Positions 18,358 through 26,712 of a stretch of 64,000 bases of DNA are shown here, piece by piece. The notes under the pieces were generated by a model. It was given only the letters and a program-made list of their open reading frames with translations, ran no database searches and had not been told where the DNA came from. The DNA is taken from assembly GCA_019359595.1 (NCBI GenBank), contig JAHHGZ010000035.1:33778-97777 (forward strand), read 5' to 3'. The DNA comes from Cyanomargarita calcarea GSE-NOS-MK-12-04C (GTDB lineage Bacteria; Cyanobacteriota; Cyanobacteriia; Cyanobacteriales; Nostocaceae). Numbering within the stretch: the stretch's first letter is position 1; the number at the start of each line of letters is the position of its first letter. The translations under genes were made by a program, and so were the position numbers.

Positions 18358-18663
18358 ATGAATATTGTCTATCAGCTACAAGGCGTTGAATTTGAGTGGG
18401 ATAGCAATAAAGCCCTGAGTAACCTGGAAAAACATGGTATTACCTTTGAAGAAGCAGCAGAAGCTTTTTTCGATCCCTTTTACCAAATGGGTGATGCGAC
18501 TTTGAACAAGATCGCAAATAACGAGGAACGCGATTTCATTCTCGGTTACTCTCTAGAACAACGTCTCTTGTTAGTCGTTTATGTAGAACGAAGTCAGCGA
18601 ACTCGCATAATTTCTGCTCGTCCTGCGACTCGAACCCAAAGGAAACTCTATGAACAAGCCTGA
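18358..18663 (+). CDS. brnT: BrnT-family toxin
   Basis: A 101-residue protein with the BrnT signature: FEWDSNKALSNLEKHGITFE at the N-terminus, EERDFILGYSLEQRLLLVVY in the core, and RTRIISARPATRTQRKLYEQ at the C-terminus. BrnT is a ribonuclease toxin of RelE-like fold normally encoded before its antitoxin, as here. The next gene starts inside its last codons (14-bp overlap). All core residues appear intact. Confidence 0.87.
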   Translation: MNIVYQLQGVEFEWDSNKALSNLEKHGITFEEAAEAFFDPFYQMGDATLNKIANNEERDFILGYSLEQRLLLVVYVERSQRTRIISARPATRTQRKLYEQA

Positions 18664-18946
18664 AGAAGAATTAACATTGCAACTTCATCCTCGCCCAAAA
18701 CAGACAGTTTCTCTGGAAATTCCCAGCGACACCTTAGAATCCCTCAAAAAAGTAGCCGCTAGTCGAGATATGTCCCTTGAAGCCTTACTCCGATTTTATA
18801 TTGGACAAGGACTCCGGCAAGATTTAGCCAAATTATTTTCTAATCGGATACTAGAGGCAACGGCTCAAGTCCTTGCACGGCATATTCAATCAGAAGAAGA
18901 AATCTCAGATATCCTGCAAGAAATTCGCTCTCAAACAAGTCCTTAG
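18650..18946 (+). CDS. BrnA-like antitoxin
   Basis: A 98-residue protein overlapping BrnT by 14 bp. Residues about 20-60 (QTVSLEIPSDTLESLKKVAA, SRDMSLEALLRFYIGQGLRQ) form a CopG/ribbon-helix-helix-like DNA-binding segment, followed by helical residues (ATAQVLARHIQSEEEISDIL). Toxin-first order with a DNA-binding antitoxin second is characteristic of BrnTA operons, which the antitoxin autorepresses. No promoter site is assigned. Confidence 0.8.
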   Translation: MNKPEEELTLQLHPRPKQTVSLEIPSDTLESLKKVAASRDMSLEALLRFYIGQGLRQDLAKLFSNRILEATAQVLARHIQSEEEISDILQEIRSQTSP

Positions 18947-19149
18947 CGGTTTCAAACTATCAACATCGCCCACACAAGCAGCTTTGACAAAGTTATTGGT
19001 CGGTACTATCTCGGCAACACTGGCTTAACCTTATACACCTGTTTAATTGCCGAGTTCTAGAGCAAGAGACTAGCACGCATCTCTTGGTAGGTCTTAAACT
19101 CTTGCCAATAACGTAGCGGGCGCTGAGTCTGGTCAACTAATCCTAAAAA

Positions 19150-19205
19150 TTAGAGACTTCAAGCCGAAGCCCGAAGCCCCTCGCCTTTAGGCAGGGGTTG
19201 TTGAC
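19150..19205. mobile_element. remnant of an IS200/IS605-type element end
   Basis: A hairpin at 19177-19197 (cccctcgcctttaggcagggg) followed by ttgttgacattagttag resembles the right end found after TnpB genes of cyanobacterial IS605/IS607-type elements. No tnpA or tnpB coding remains nearby, so this would be only a scar. The surrounding 18947-19272 holds no gene, except that about 18970-19062 reads as a short open fragment of unknown origin. Confidence 0.45.
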
Positions 19206-19272
19206 ATTAGTTAGAACTTTCGTTTCTCAATTTATCACCAATACAGAAATTTAAAGCAAGCCATCCGTAAGC

Positions 19273-19506
19273 GTGAGAGATGCAGCTTTTGGGGATGGTA
19301 CAGCATCCATGAAAAAGGGTGCTTTTTACTTACAAAAATTTACCCTAGACAACAAAAAGCCTTTACCCAGAATTGTTGTCAAAACTGGGTTAAAAGACGA
19401 CCAAGGTAATAATTTAGAAGATATTGAAAAGACATTACCCGCCTGGTTTAGGGCAGAAACTATTTACGGACATTTCAACGGTAAACCGATTCAGTTTGAG
19501 GAGTAA
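19273..19506 (+). CDS. small hypothetical protein
   Basis: A 77-residue open frame with a GTG start (an internal ATG at 19309 is an alternative). Composition is normal for a soluble protein (KKGAFYLQKFTLDNKKPLPR, GLKDDQGNNLEDIEKTLPAW), ending in an acidic tail GKPIQFEE. No family recognised. It may be a fragment of a larger gene lost when the region was rearranged; the nearby IS-like end supports that. Confidence 0.4.
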   Translation: MRDAAFGDGTASMKKGAFYLQKFTLDNKKPLPRIVVKTGLKDDQGNNLEDIEKTLPAWFRAETIYGHFNGKPIQFEE

Positions 19507-19521
19507 TAAAACAGGGTCAGC

Positions 19522-19707
19522 ATGAAAAATAAACTCGGTATCATCACTAAATGCACGCTCACAATTGGTATTATTGGGATGGCTACAACATGTATCGGTC
19601 TTGGTGCTAATCTCGCGGGTGTTGTTAGAATTCCAGTTAGTCATTTTTACCAAAAAATAGAATTAAAACCATGCATTAAAAAAGGCTTTTTATTTCGGGA
19701 ATGTTAA
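19522..19707 (+). CDS. small membrane peptide, unknown
   Basis: A 61-residue open frame starting 15 bases after the previous stop. Residues about 8-36 are strongly hydrophobic (TLTIGIIGMATTCIGLGANL), one probable membrane span; the C-terminus is basic and Cys-containing (KPCIKKGFLFREC). No family recognised, and coding status is uncertain. Confidence 0.35.
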   Translation: MKNKLGIITKCTLTIGIIGMATTCIGLGANLAGVVRIPVSHFYQKIELKPCIKKGFLFREC

Positions 19708-19735
19708 AATTAATTATTGTTTTAACACTGGTAGC

Positions 19736-20440
19736 GTGCAAAAATCACCAGACGAAATTAGGGTTGAATTAATTAAACTGATTGAAGAAACTCTGCCTGT
19801 TTTCCCAAAGCTATCACAAAGGTTAAGCGAGATGAACCGTTGGATAGCTCGCAAAAAATCCGGTCTTCTTATGAGTAAACCACATATTTTACAACTTCTT
19901 GAAGAATTGATTACAGATGCTACTTTCTGGTTTGAAGTCCAGTTGCTGCCTGATGAAGATAGAGAATCCGAATTTGCCCAATTATCACCAACAGAAAAAT
20001 ATTGGTATAAATATTTATTTCCGGCTTGGATTAATGAAACAGACCCAAAAATTTATATTTGGAAACAAAAGTTAATGGCGGGTGAGTTTGAAAAAAGCGA
20101 TGCGTCTCTAATTGAAAAAATCTGCCAAGAAATAGAAAATTTTGGTGGAGACACCTTTAATCCGTACATAGCGGATTTATCAATGGCAACAGACTTAATC
20201 GCATCTGGAATGAAAGAGTTACCGTTATGTGTCCAACTTACCAGTGTTCGGGACAGTCTTAATCAAACAAAGCAAGCCGAATGGTTATCAACCTTAAAAT
20301 ACTGGGGAATTAAACGGGGTGTTTTTATAAACTTTAATCCAACTCTAAATCAAGTAGAATTAAATATTAGCCAAAATGTACTTCAATATAGTGACCATAT
20401 TGAAGATAACTGTTATCCTGTAATTAAGATAGACAGATAG
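19736..20440 (+). CDS. hypothetical helical protein
   Basis: A 234-residue protein with a GTG start. It is rich in Leu/Glu/Lys and predicted mostly helical in the first 140 residues (QKSPDEIRVELIKLIEETLP, HILQLLEELITDATFWFEVQ, PTEKYWYKYLFPAWINETDP). The C-terminal part looks beta-rich (GVFINFNPTLNQVELNISQN, HIEDNCYPVIKIDR). No membrane span, signal or known catalytic motif. It is followed after 4 bases by another unknown ORF, suggesting co-transcription. It lies inside the interruption of the CIS locus. Confidence 0.6.
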   Translation: MQKSPDEIRVELIKLIEETLPVFPKLSQRLSEMNRWIARKKSGLLMSKPHILQLLEELITDATFWFEVQLLPDEDRESEFAQLSPTEKYWYKYLFPAWINETDPKIYIWKQKLMAGEFEKSDASLIEKICQEIENFGGDTFNPYIADLSMATDLIASGMKELPLCVQLTSVRDSLNQTKQAEWLSTLKYWGIKRGVFINFNPTLNQVELNISQNVLQYSDHIEDNCYPVIKIDR

Positions 20441-20444
20441 GTTT

Positions 20445-20765
20445 ATGATGTCGATTCAACCTCAAGAACAAAAAATAACCAGAGCAAGAGTTGCGCTTCA
20501 AAGGTCAAGAGAGTTGAAACGCTCCAGGAGAGCTATGGGAGTTGATGGTATTCGCCAATTTGTTAAAGATGTTGATGGAGACTGGTTAGATAATTGGACT
20601 GATACAGCACAGTCAGAAAATATACCAATTAGTTGCACTAGCCTACAAATACTTCTTATTGAAACTTTTTTATATTTTTCAGTCCTCAGCTATTGGTGTA
20701 TTTCATTACCATTTTTATATAATTACTCAAGTACAAACACTGAAGCACAACTATTAAGTTTCTAA
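20445..20765 (+). CDS. hypothetical protein, possibly truncated
   Basis: A 106-residue frame starting 4 bases after the previous stop. The first ~65 residues are basic and soluble (ARVALQRSRELKRSRRAMGV, GDWLDNWTDTAQSENIPISC). From about residue 66 it becomes an unusual aromatic/hydrophobic stretch (LLIETFLYFSVLSYWCISLP) that may be a membrane segment or frameshifted noise. The change in composition suggests the original C-terminus was lost. No family recognised. Confidence 0.45.
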   Translation: MMSIQPQEQKITRARVALQRSRELKRSRRAMGVDGIRQFVKDVDGDWLDNWTDTAQSENIPISCTSLQILLIETFLYFSVLSYWCISLPFLYNYSSTNTEAQLLSF

Positions 20766-21409
20766 TGCGCGTACATAGAGTAAAATCGATATTGCCTTTA
20801 CAACGGGCAAATTTTAGAACAGATCAACATAATCTCATAAAATACAAAAACCGCTCAAAGTATTGCAAATTCCATACAAAAAGCGGTTTCTTAATGTTTG
20901 TTCAACATAACCAGTGTATCAAATGTGCCCTGTAAAGGTCTATAACGCCGAACTACTTAACGTAACCGTAATTTTGTACTGTTAAGCAATAGGTTAGTTT
21001 CTGCCGCAATTTTTGAGCGAATCGGACCGCGACGGCTTTTAAGTTTCTGTACCTGGATGTTGTCTCGGTAGCGAACGAGATATTCTCCCGGTTCCCTATT
21101 TAAACTTCACCTGTGTCGGTTCGCGGACTAATTGAAATTTTCGGCTTTTAGGAAATAAAAAGATTACAATTTATACGCGGCAAGGGTTTGGAGAATTATA
21201 TGTCATGTCATAAGTCAATTTACTAACCCCAAAATTTTGTTTACGGTTCGTGAATTCAACGAACAAGATAGCCAGGACATTGTGCAGATTCATCGAGTGC
21301 TTCGTGCAGCCCAAGAGCGATTGCAAGATTTACGGCAACTCCTCGGTGACAAGGATGATTGAGTGCGATGCCTGCGGGCAAAGAAGCGTACAGACAAAGC
21401 GATCGCCTT
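20766..21409. other. intergenic region with gene fragments
   Basis: No intact gene. An inverted repeat aaaaccgct / agcggtttc spans about 20847-20889 with a long loop. Two short open fragments look like decayed coding DNA: a minus-strand one ending at 20957 (REPGEYLVRYRDNIQVQKLK, then SRRGPIRSKIAAETNLL) and a plus-strand one ending at 21362 (IHRVLRAAQERLQDLRQLLG, then DKDD) with no good ATG. Both read as natural protein but lack starts. Confidence 0.4.
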
Positions 21410-21865
21410 TCACTTCTTTGTCGATGGAGATATTTCCACGATGTCCTTGGCATCGATTGCAACACTTTTATCTGTTTTTCCTGCAATCAACTTTGCTGGA
21501 GAACTAGGTGCAATTGCTGTTGATTGTTTAATACCCAGAAATTCCTGAAGTTTCAATTCAGACCATTTTGACAGCCACTTAACAGGCTTAAGTAGCAACT
21601 CCAGTGTTTTGGATACTAATTCCTCTGGCGATACCATTGCGGTTTCCAACCAGTAGCGAAAATCACTTCCTGTACGGTAAGCCACAGTCCAAAACCAGAC
21701 AACGACGACAAGGAAAAATAGCCCGACTAAAAATACTAGTCTACCCGCTTGTTTCAGCACCTTCCAAAGGGCGATCGCTGCTTGCTTAAAAGTCAGCGTT
21801 GTGTCTTTATCAGAGAGAGTTTGCCACAATTCAATTGCTTGGTATTGGATGGGATTTGGGTTCAT
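21410..21865 (-). CDS. single-pass membrane protein, unknown
   Basis: A 151-residue protein. Residues about 1-38 are cytoplasmic and helical (PIQYQAIELWQTLSDKDTTL); about 41-62 form a strong membrane span (RLVFLVGLFFLVVVVWFWTV); the rest is helical and Lys/Ser/Pro-rich (EELVSKTLELLLKPVKWLSK). It faces away from the CIS genes while lying between their two halves. No family recognised. A role in tethering or regulating the CIS is possible from position only. Confidence 0.6.
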   Translation of the reverse strand: MNPNPIQYQAIELWQTLSDKDTTLTFKQAAIALWKVLKQAGRLVFLVGLFFLVVVVWFWTVAYRTGSDFRYWLETAMVSPEELVSKTLELLLKPVKWLSKWSELKLQEFLGIKQSTAIAPSSPAKLIAGKTDKSVAIDAKDIVEISPSTKK

Positions 21866-22349
21866 TTTTGTTACAAAGTGTTGAGGTTTGAGTTCTAAGT
21901 GAATTTAAGGGAGTTCTGCGTCTATCCTTTTTGTGAGTGCTGAAGGTGTCAACAGTATCTTTTAAGAGTTTGAAAATAATTTTACTTAGCAATGGGAATA
22001 CTAGTATCAAAAAATAAAGTTGAGCAGCAATTTTTATCAGTTTGCCAACACAGAGTTTTTTCTCTCGGATATTACTTTCCTCTGTAATAGCACAAAATAT
22101 GACACACGTTAGGCACTTTTCAACTCCAAAAGTGATGAACTATCGTTAAATATCTAGTCAAAATGTTTACAAATCGTGCTTAAATGCCTCCAAAGAGGTA
22201 ATTTATTCCAAAGGTCAAAAAACCGCGTTCACAAGCAATAATTATTACCGGACATCAAACGATTAAAGTAGCAGACGACACTACCTGCCTGATGGTAGAT
22301 AGGTATCGCGACAAAATCCAGTAACTCACGGGAGGAATTAAAAACCACT
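21866..22349. promoter_or_regulatory. 484-bp intergenic region ahead of the second CIS gene block
   Basis: Divergent gap between the minus-strand membrane protein and the plus-strand CIS genes, so it probably holds promoters for both. It is A+T-rich at 21960-22240. A gggagg ribosome-binding-like site at about 22330 precedes the ATG at 22350 by a rather long spacing. No operator or riboswitch could be recognised. Confidence 0.4.
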
Positions 22350-23003
22350 ATGACAACCTTCCCTGGCTCTCCTCGATTGCCCAAAGGTGCGATTGTTGCT
22401 ATTGACACTTCTTCTCCATTGATAGTCAGCACGATCGCTTTTCAGTACAATCCTGAAACGATGACGCGCACTTTGCAAGCGCAAACAGTAGGCAATGAAA
22501 GCGGCGCGAAAACTGAAGCTTTGCGTCTTGCAGGGGCACCAGTGGAAACGATTAAGTTAGATGTAGAAATTGACGCTACCGACCAATTAGAAAAGGCAAA
22601 TGCGATCGCTATTGGTTTTGGTATTTACCCGCAACTGTCAGCATTGGAGACGTTGCTTTACCCCAAAAGCACCCAAGTTATAGCAAATATGGCATTGGCA
22701 AAATTGGGAACGGTGGAAATTATTCCGATGGAAGCACCGATGACTCTATTGGTCTGGGGTGCGAAACGGGTGCTACCAGTGCGTCTTACTGATTTCAGCA
22801 TTACAGAAGAAGCTTATGACACGAGTCTCAACCCGATTCGCGCTAAGGTTTCTCTTAGTCTGCGCGTCCTTAGTTATAATGATTTGCCCTGGAATAAGCT
22901 TGGTTCGCGATTATTCTTAGCAAACCAAATCCAAAAAGAACTAATGGGAGTCGTAGGTGGCATTATCAACCCCGCTGCAGTTACTGGAGTTAACATCATT
23001 TAA
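22350..23003 (+). CDS. CIS tube-hub protein (CIS_tube N-terminal domain, Afp7-type)
   Basis: A 217-residue protein. The N-terminal half contains the CIS_tube signature (IAFQYNPETMTRTLQAQTVG, GAPVETIKLDVEIDATDQLE, AIGFGIYPQLSALETLLYPK), typical of the adaptor that links tube and hub or spike. The segment MTLLVWGAKRVLPVRLTDFS, ITEEAYDTSLNPIRAKVSLS is also conserved. Usually such proteins carry a C-terminal LysM domain; here the LysM part is a separate downstream gene. It starts the second CIS block after the 5.7-kb interruption. Confidence 0.88.
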   Translation: MTTFPGSPRLPKGAIVAIDTSSPLIVSTIAFQYNPETMTRTLQAQTVGNESGAKTEALRLAGAPVETIKLDVEIDATDQLEKANAIAIGFGIYPQLSALETLLYPKSTQVIANMALAKLGTVEIIPMEAPMTLLVWGAKRVLPVRLTDFSITEEAYDTSLNPIRAKVSLSLRVLSYNDLPWNKLGSRLFLANQIQKELMGVVGGIINPAAVTGVNII

Positions 23004-23073
23004 AAATTGGGAGTTAGGAGTTGGGAGTTGGGAGTTAGGAGTTAGCAGGAGCAAAGTTAAGAGTTAGCGATTT

Positions 23074-23364
23074 ATGTTTGAACACACAAGCCGTTATTAC
23101 AACTTAGAGACAGCACAATTGACAACGACTGATGGGCGCAAGATTGCTTATAAACGGCGTCGCTTCTTGCCTCAAGGTAAGGATATGCCAGTTTTAGTAG
23201 AAGTGATTATTAATGATGGCGATCGCTTAGATTTGATCGCAGCTCGCACCCTCGGCGTTCCAGATCAGTTTTGGCAGGTATGTGATGCTAACAATGCCAT
23301 GAACCCAGATACTCTAACCGCCGAACCAGGTCAGAGAATTCGCGTCCCGGTACCCCAAGTTTGA
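23074..23364 (+). CDS. small LysM-like CIS protein
   Basis: A 96-residue protein with an N-terminal beta segment (YYNLETAQLTTTDGRKIAYK) and a C-terminal LysM-like fold (VIINDGDRLDLIAARTLGVP, DQFWQVCDANNAMNPDTLTA, RIRVPVPQ). In phage and CIS tails such LysM domains (T4 gp53, Afp7 C-terminus) join hub and wedge in the baseplate. Together with the preceding gene it makes up the usual two-domain Afp7 protein. Spacing of 70 bp, filled by a gttaggag repeat. Confidence 0.8.
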   Translation: MFEHTSRYYNLETAQLTTTDGRKIAYKRRRFLPQGKDMPVLVEVIINDGDRLDLIAARTLGVPDQFWQVCDANNAMNPDTLTAEPGQRIRVPVPQV

Positions 23365-23607
23365 TTGCTCATCCAGAATGCATCCTGTAGTTACAATACC
23401 CTACGCTCCGGCAAGCCACATGAATTGTAACTACGGTTTTAACCCGTTTTAACGGGTTTAAGCTAAAAGCTATGAACTTTAGTTCACGGCTAAGTGTGTG
23501 CCTCGATTCCTGAAAGCCCAAAATCCGTCGAGGATGCATTTGCCGCTAGTAGGAAACCGACTAAGCAACACTTTCCGCAAAATCCAACATAGTTTGAGGA
23601 GGTTGCG

Positions 23608-24744
23608 ATGCCAATTGGCATTAACCTAACTTTATTGATTGGTCCAAATATTCCCGTACCCGTTCCAACGCTGTTTACTGAAGCTTTACGGGATGTAGAA
23701 GTCACTCACAGTGATGAAGGGAGATCCGGCTTTCAGATTACTTTTACGGTAGGTCGAGCCGGTCGCAATGACCTCAAGGACTATCAATTAATCAATAGCC
23801 CCCTGCTCAAACCTGGGAATCGAGTAATTCTGATTGTCATTCTGCAAGCCTCAGCTAAGGTGTTGATGGATGGTATTATTACTCACCAGCAATTTTTACC
23901 CAGCATGGAACTTGGGGCTTCGACCTTTAGCATCACTGGTGAGGATGTCAGCATCATGATGGATTTGGAGGAAAAATCCGTCGAACATCCCGCTCAAGAT
24001 GAGAGAATTATCGTTACTAAAATCGTCGGTAGTTATGCCAAGTACGGTTTAATACCTAAAGTTAAGAAACCGCCAATAGTCGATCGCCCAACCGTAACTC
24101 AACGCATTCCATCACAAACAGCTACTGACCTAAAATATATCGAAAAACTAGCAGAACGTTATAAATACGTCTTCTATGTTTCACCGGGGCCAGTTGCGGG
24201 AACTAACACCGCTTATTGGGGACCACCCATCCGAATTGGAACTTCACAAAAGGCGCTAACTGTCAACATGGGGACATACAGCAATGTAAATTCTATCAAC
24301 TTCCAGAACAATGCTCTGTCTCCCAGCACCGTAGCTGGTCAAGTTCAAGACCGCAAAACCAACAAGATTAAATCAGTACAGGCTAAAGATAGCGATCGCG
24401 AAGATTTATCCCAAAATCCAGCGTTAAACAACAAAAGCCTTCTGCGTAAAACCCAATATCGCCAAACTGGTAAAGAAGCATTGCAAGCTATGACTCGCGC
24501 TAAGTCAATCCTGAATAGTTCTGTAGACAAAGTGATAGAAGCTACTGGTGAAGTTGATACAATCCGATACGGCAATTTATTAGAACTGCGTGGTGTAGTC
24601 GGTTTGCGCGGCGTCGGCCATAACTACGACGGACTTTATTACGTCAAATCGGTAACACATAAACTTCGTCTAGGAGAATACAAGCAAAGCTTCATCATCA
24701 CCCGCGAAGGATTAGGTACAACAAAGCAATTTTTAGATGTTTAG
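23608..24744 (+). CDS. CIS central hub protein (phage late-control gene D / VgrG N-terminal type)
   Basis: A 378-residue protein matching the gpD/VgrG hub family: GFQITFTVGRAGRNDLKDYQ, a DGIITHQQFLPSMELGASTF beta-barrel region, RIIVTKIVGSYAKYGLIPKV, TATDLKYIEKLAERYKYVFY (the conserved helix), and the C-terminal strand pair LLELRGVVGLRGVGHNYDGL / YYVKSVTHKLRLGEYKQSFI. It forms the trimeric hub under the tube. The spike gene follows, so hub and spike are split rather than fused as in T6SS VgrG. An aggaggttgcg site precedes the ATG. Confidence 0.88.
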   Translation: MPIGINLTLLIGPNIPVPVPTLFTEALRDVEVTHSDEGRSGFQITFTVGRAGRNDLKDYQLINSPLLKPGNRVILIVILQASAKVLMDGIITHQQFLPSMELGASTFSITGEDVSIMMDLEEKSVEHPAQDERIIVTKIVGSYAKYGLIPKVKKPPIVDRPTVTQRIPSQTATDLKYIEKLAERYKYVFYVSPGPVAGTNTAYWGPPIRIGTSQKALTVNMGTYSNVNSINFQNNALSPSTVAGQVQDRKTNKIKSVQAKDSDREDLSQNPALNNKSLLRKTQYRQTGKEALQAMTRAKSILNSSVDKVIEATGEVDTIRYGNLLELRGVVGLRGVGHNYDGLYYVKSVTHKLRLGEYKQSFIITREGLGTTKQFLDV

Positions 24745-24790
24745 TTAGTTAGTTAGTGGTTAAGAATAAGGATTTATTAATGTCGAAAAT

Positions 24791-24876
24791 TCGCCCTCAT
24801 CCCCAACCCTTCTCCCCAAGGGAGAAGGGAGTCCTCACCCTATCCCTCTCCCCAAGGGAAAGGGATAGGGTGAGGG
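24791..24876. repeat. palindromic intergenic element
   Basis: cctcaccctatccct (24833-24847) pairs exactly with agggatagggtgagg (24861-24875). A second shorter palindrome cttctccccaagggagaag lies at about 24810-24828. The pattern resembles widely dispersed cyanobacterial palindromes; it sits between hub and spike genes. Confidence 0.85.
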
Positions 24877-24977
24877 CAAATCCGGGTCTTATTTAATCCA
24901 CATTCCTTAGTGGTTAATAGTTAGTAGGTAATTAATTTCCTTGTCACCCTGCCCTCCTTGTCCCCCTCTCAACAGTT

Positions 24978-25781
24978 ATGTCACCATTTTTTGGTAAATA
25001 TCGCGGTAAAGTAACTAGCAATAAAGACCCTCTACATTTAGGTCGAATTCAAGTTGAGGTTCCTGCTATCTTTGGAGCAGAACGCCAGAGTTGGGCTATG
25101 CCCTGCACGCCTTATGCTGGTGTCGATATTGGCTTTTTTGCTATCCCACCCGTAGCCGCAAATGTCTGGGTAGAATTTGAGGAAGGCGATCCCGATTATC
25201 CTATTTGGAGCGGTTGTTTTTGGGGCGAAAATGAATTGCCTCAAAATGCAAAAGTAGAAGAACCGGAAAAAGTTCAGGTTTTTAGAGTTAAAGGAATTAC
25301 CTTTACTTTCAGCAATTTGGGTGATAACAAAGGTTTGACAATTGAAGTTAAAGACCCTGTGGTTAAAAGACCTCTCAAAATGCTTTTTAATGCCGATGGT
25401 ATTGAAATTAATAATAATAATCAAACAACTGTAAAAATAAAAGAAGATGTAATTGAACTCAAAAATCGCGAGTCTTCTACTGTCACAATCAAGCAAGATG
25501 ATATCCTGATTAAAGAAGGTGCAATTGAAGCCAAACTGACGCAGAACAGTATTGAATTAACCTGTTCCCCGGCAACTATGAAGTTAAGTACAGCATCGGG
25601 GATTGAGTTAAATAACTCTCCGTCAAACGCCAAGTTAAGCGCTTCTGGTATTGAACTCGGCGCTACTCCTGCAACTGTGAAAATTACGCCTGCATCGATT
25701 GAATTAAGCAATACTGCCGCAAATGTCAAACTTTCACCTGTTAGTGTCAATGTCAATAATGGTGCTTTGGAGGTAATATAA
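24978..25781 (+). CDS. CIS spike protein (gp5/VgrG OB-fold and beta-helix)
   Basis: A 267-residue protein. Residues about 5-85 are the gp5/VgrG OB-fold (KYRGKVTSNKDPLHLGRIQV, SWAMPCTPYAGVDIGFFAIP, NVWVEFEEGDPDYPIWSGCF WGE). Residues about 110-267 are a repeating beta pattern with S-I-E-L-N-N-like turns every 10-15 residues (ATMKLSTASGIELNNSPSNA, KITPASIELSNTAANVKLSP), expected for the intertwined triple beta-helix needle. The next gene (PAAR-like) starts in its last base, so spike and tip are coupled. Confidence 0.9.
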   Translation: MSPFFGKYRGKVTSNKDPLHLGRIQVEVPAIFGAERQSWAMPCTPYAGVDIGFFAIPPVAANVWVEFEEGDPDYPIWSGCFWGENELPQNAKVEEPEKVQVFRVKGITFTFSNLGDNKGLTIEVKDPVVKRPLKMLFNADGIEINNNNQTTVKIKEDVIELKNRESSTVTIKQDDILIKEGAIEAKLTQNSIELTCSPATMKLSTASGIELNNSPSNAKLSASGIELGATPATVKITPASIELSNTAANVKLSPVSVNVNNGALEVI

Positions 25782-26104
25782 TGCCTGGTTTTTTACTCAA
25801 TGTTGGTAGTACGGTAATTTGCGCTCATGGTGGGCAAGCAAAACCGACTGTTCCCAATCCTCGGGTGCGGGTGATGGGTTTACCTGTGGTTACTCAACCA
25901 CCACCCTATGTCATCGCTGGTTGTGCAAATCCACCTCCCCCAGTGAATGTCGGACCGTGTATTACTGGCGTGTGGGTGTTGGCTGCTTTGCGAGTCAAGG
26001 TGATGGGGATGCCGGTGCTGTTGCAGGATAGTCAGGCAATTTGCGCTCCCACTGGTACGCCATTAACTGTTGTTCTTGCCCAGCCTCGGGTGAAAGGAAT
26101 GTGA
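25781..26104 (+). CDS. PAAR-like spike tip protein
   Basis: A 107-residue protein with the PAAR-like pattern of pseudo-repeated strands and conserved Cys/His positions: FLLNVGSTVICAHGGQAKPT, YVIAGCANPPPPVNVGPCIT, VKVMGMPVLLQDSQAICAPT. PAAR proteins form the sharp metal-stabilised tip on the spike trimer. It overlaps the spike gene by 1 base and precedes gp25 closely. No effector domain is fused, so cargo is not carried on the tip. Confidence 0.87.
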   Translation: MPGFLLNVGSTVICAHGGQAKPTVPNPRVRVMGLPVVTQPPPYVIAGCANPPPPVNVGPCITGVWVLAALRVKVMGMPVLLQDSQAICAPTGTPLTVVLAQPRVKGM

Positions 26105-26106
26105 CT

Positions 26107-26457
26107 ATGGAGATTGCTTATCCCTTTGGTATTGATGGACGCGGAAGAATTGCTGATGCCACTGACAACCAGCATATTCAACAGATGATTGAGCAAGTTT
26201 TGTTTACCCTTCCTGGTGAACGAGTTAATCGTCCAGATTTTGGCAGCAATTTACAACAGTTGGTTTTCTCTCCCAATAGTTTTGAACTCTCTGCCGCTAC
26301 GGAGTTTATTGTCAAAGGTGCGTTAGAGCAATGGTTGGGTGATGTTATTCAAGTGGAGGTGGTGCAGATTGCCACTGAAGAAGCAACTTTGGAAGTCACA
26401 ATTCAATATGTGGTTCGACGCACTCAACAACGCCAAATAGGAGTTTTTTCAAGGTAG
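26107..26457 (+). CDS. gp25-like baseplate wedge protein
   Basis: A 116-residue protein starting MEIAYPFGIDGRGRIADATD. The longer open frame upstream overlaps the PAAR gene and is rejected; ATG 26107 lies 2 bases after that gene's stop. The gp25 hallmark is clear: HIQQMIEQVLFTLPGERVNR, PDFGSNLQQLVFSPNSFELS, including the EPR-like EhxxR region that starts sheath assembly. Length is normal for the family. Confidence 0.9.
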   Translation: MEIAYPFGIDGRGRIADATDNQHIQQMIEQVLFTLPGERVNRPDFGSNLQQLVFSPNSFELSAATEFIVKGALEQWLGDVIQVEVVQIATEEATLEVTIQYVVRRTQQRQIGVFSR

Positions 26458-26712
26458 TTAGGAGTGAGGAGTTAGGAGTTAGGAGTTATTAGTTAGGAGT
26501 TATACCGATTTTGTATGAAGTTTTCTTTATGCCCCCTCACCCTAGAAGGGTGGGTCTATACAAACAAAGCCCACCTGCGTGGGCTATTCGTGGTCTATTA
26601 ATTGCATTTTCATACAGAAATGTTATTAGGAGCTTTTTCATAACTCAAATCCTAACTCCTAACTCCTAACTCCTAACTCCTAACTTAACTCCTAACTCAT
26701 AACTTGAAAAAT
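26458..26712. repeat. short-tandem-repeat and MITE-like cluster
   Basis: ttaggag repeats at 26458-26500 and their complement (cctaactcctaactcctaac) at 26645-26700 flank a central part bounded by ttgtatgaa and ttcatacag. Inside lies acaaagcccacctgcgtggg; a related hairpin word occurs at about 43164-43188. No gene. Confidence 0.7.
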
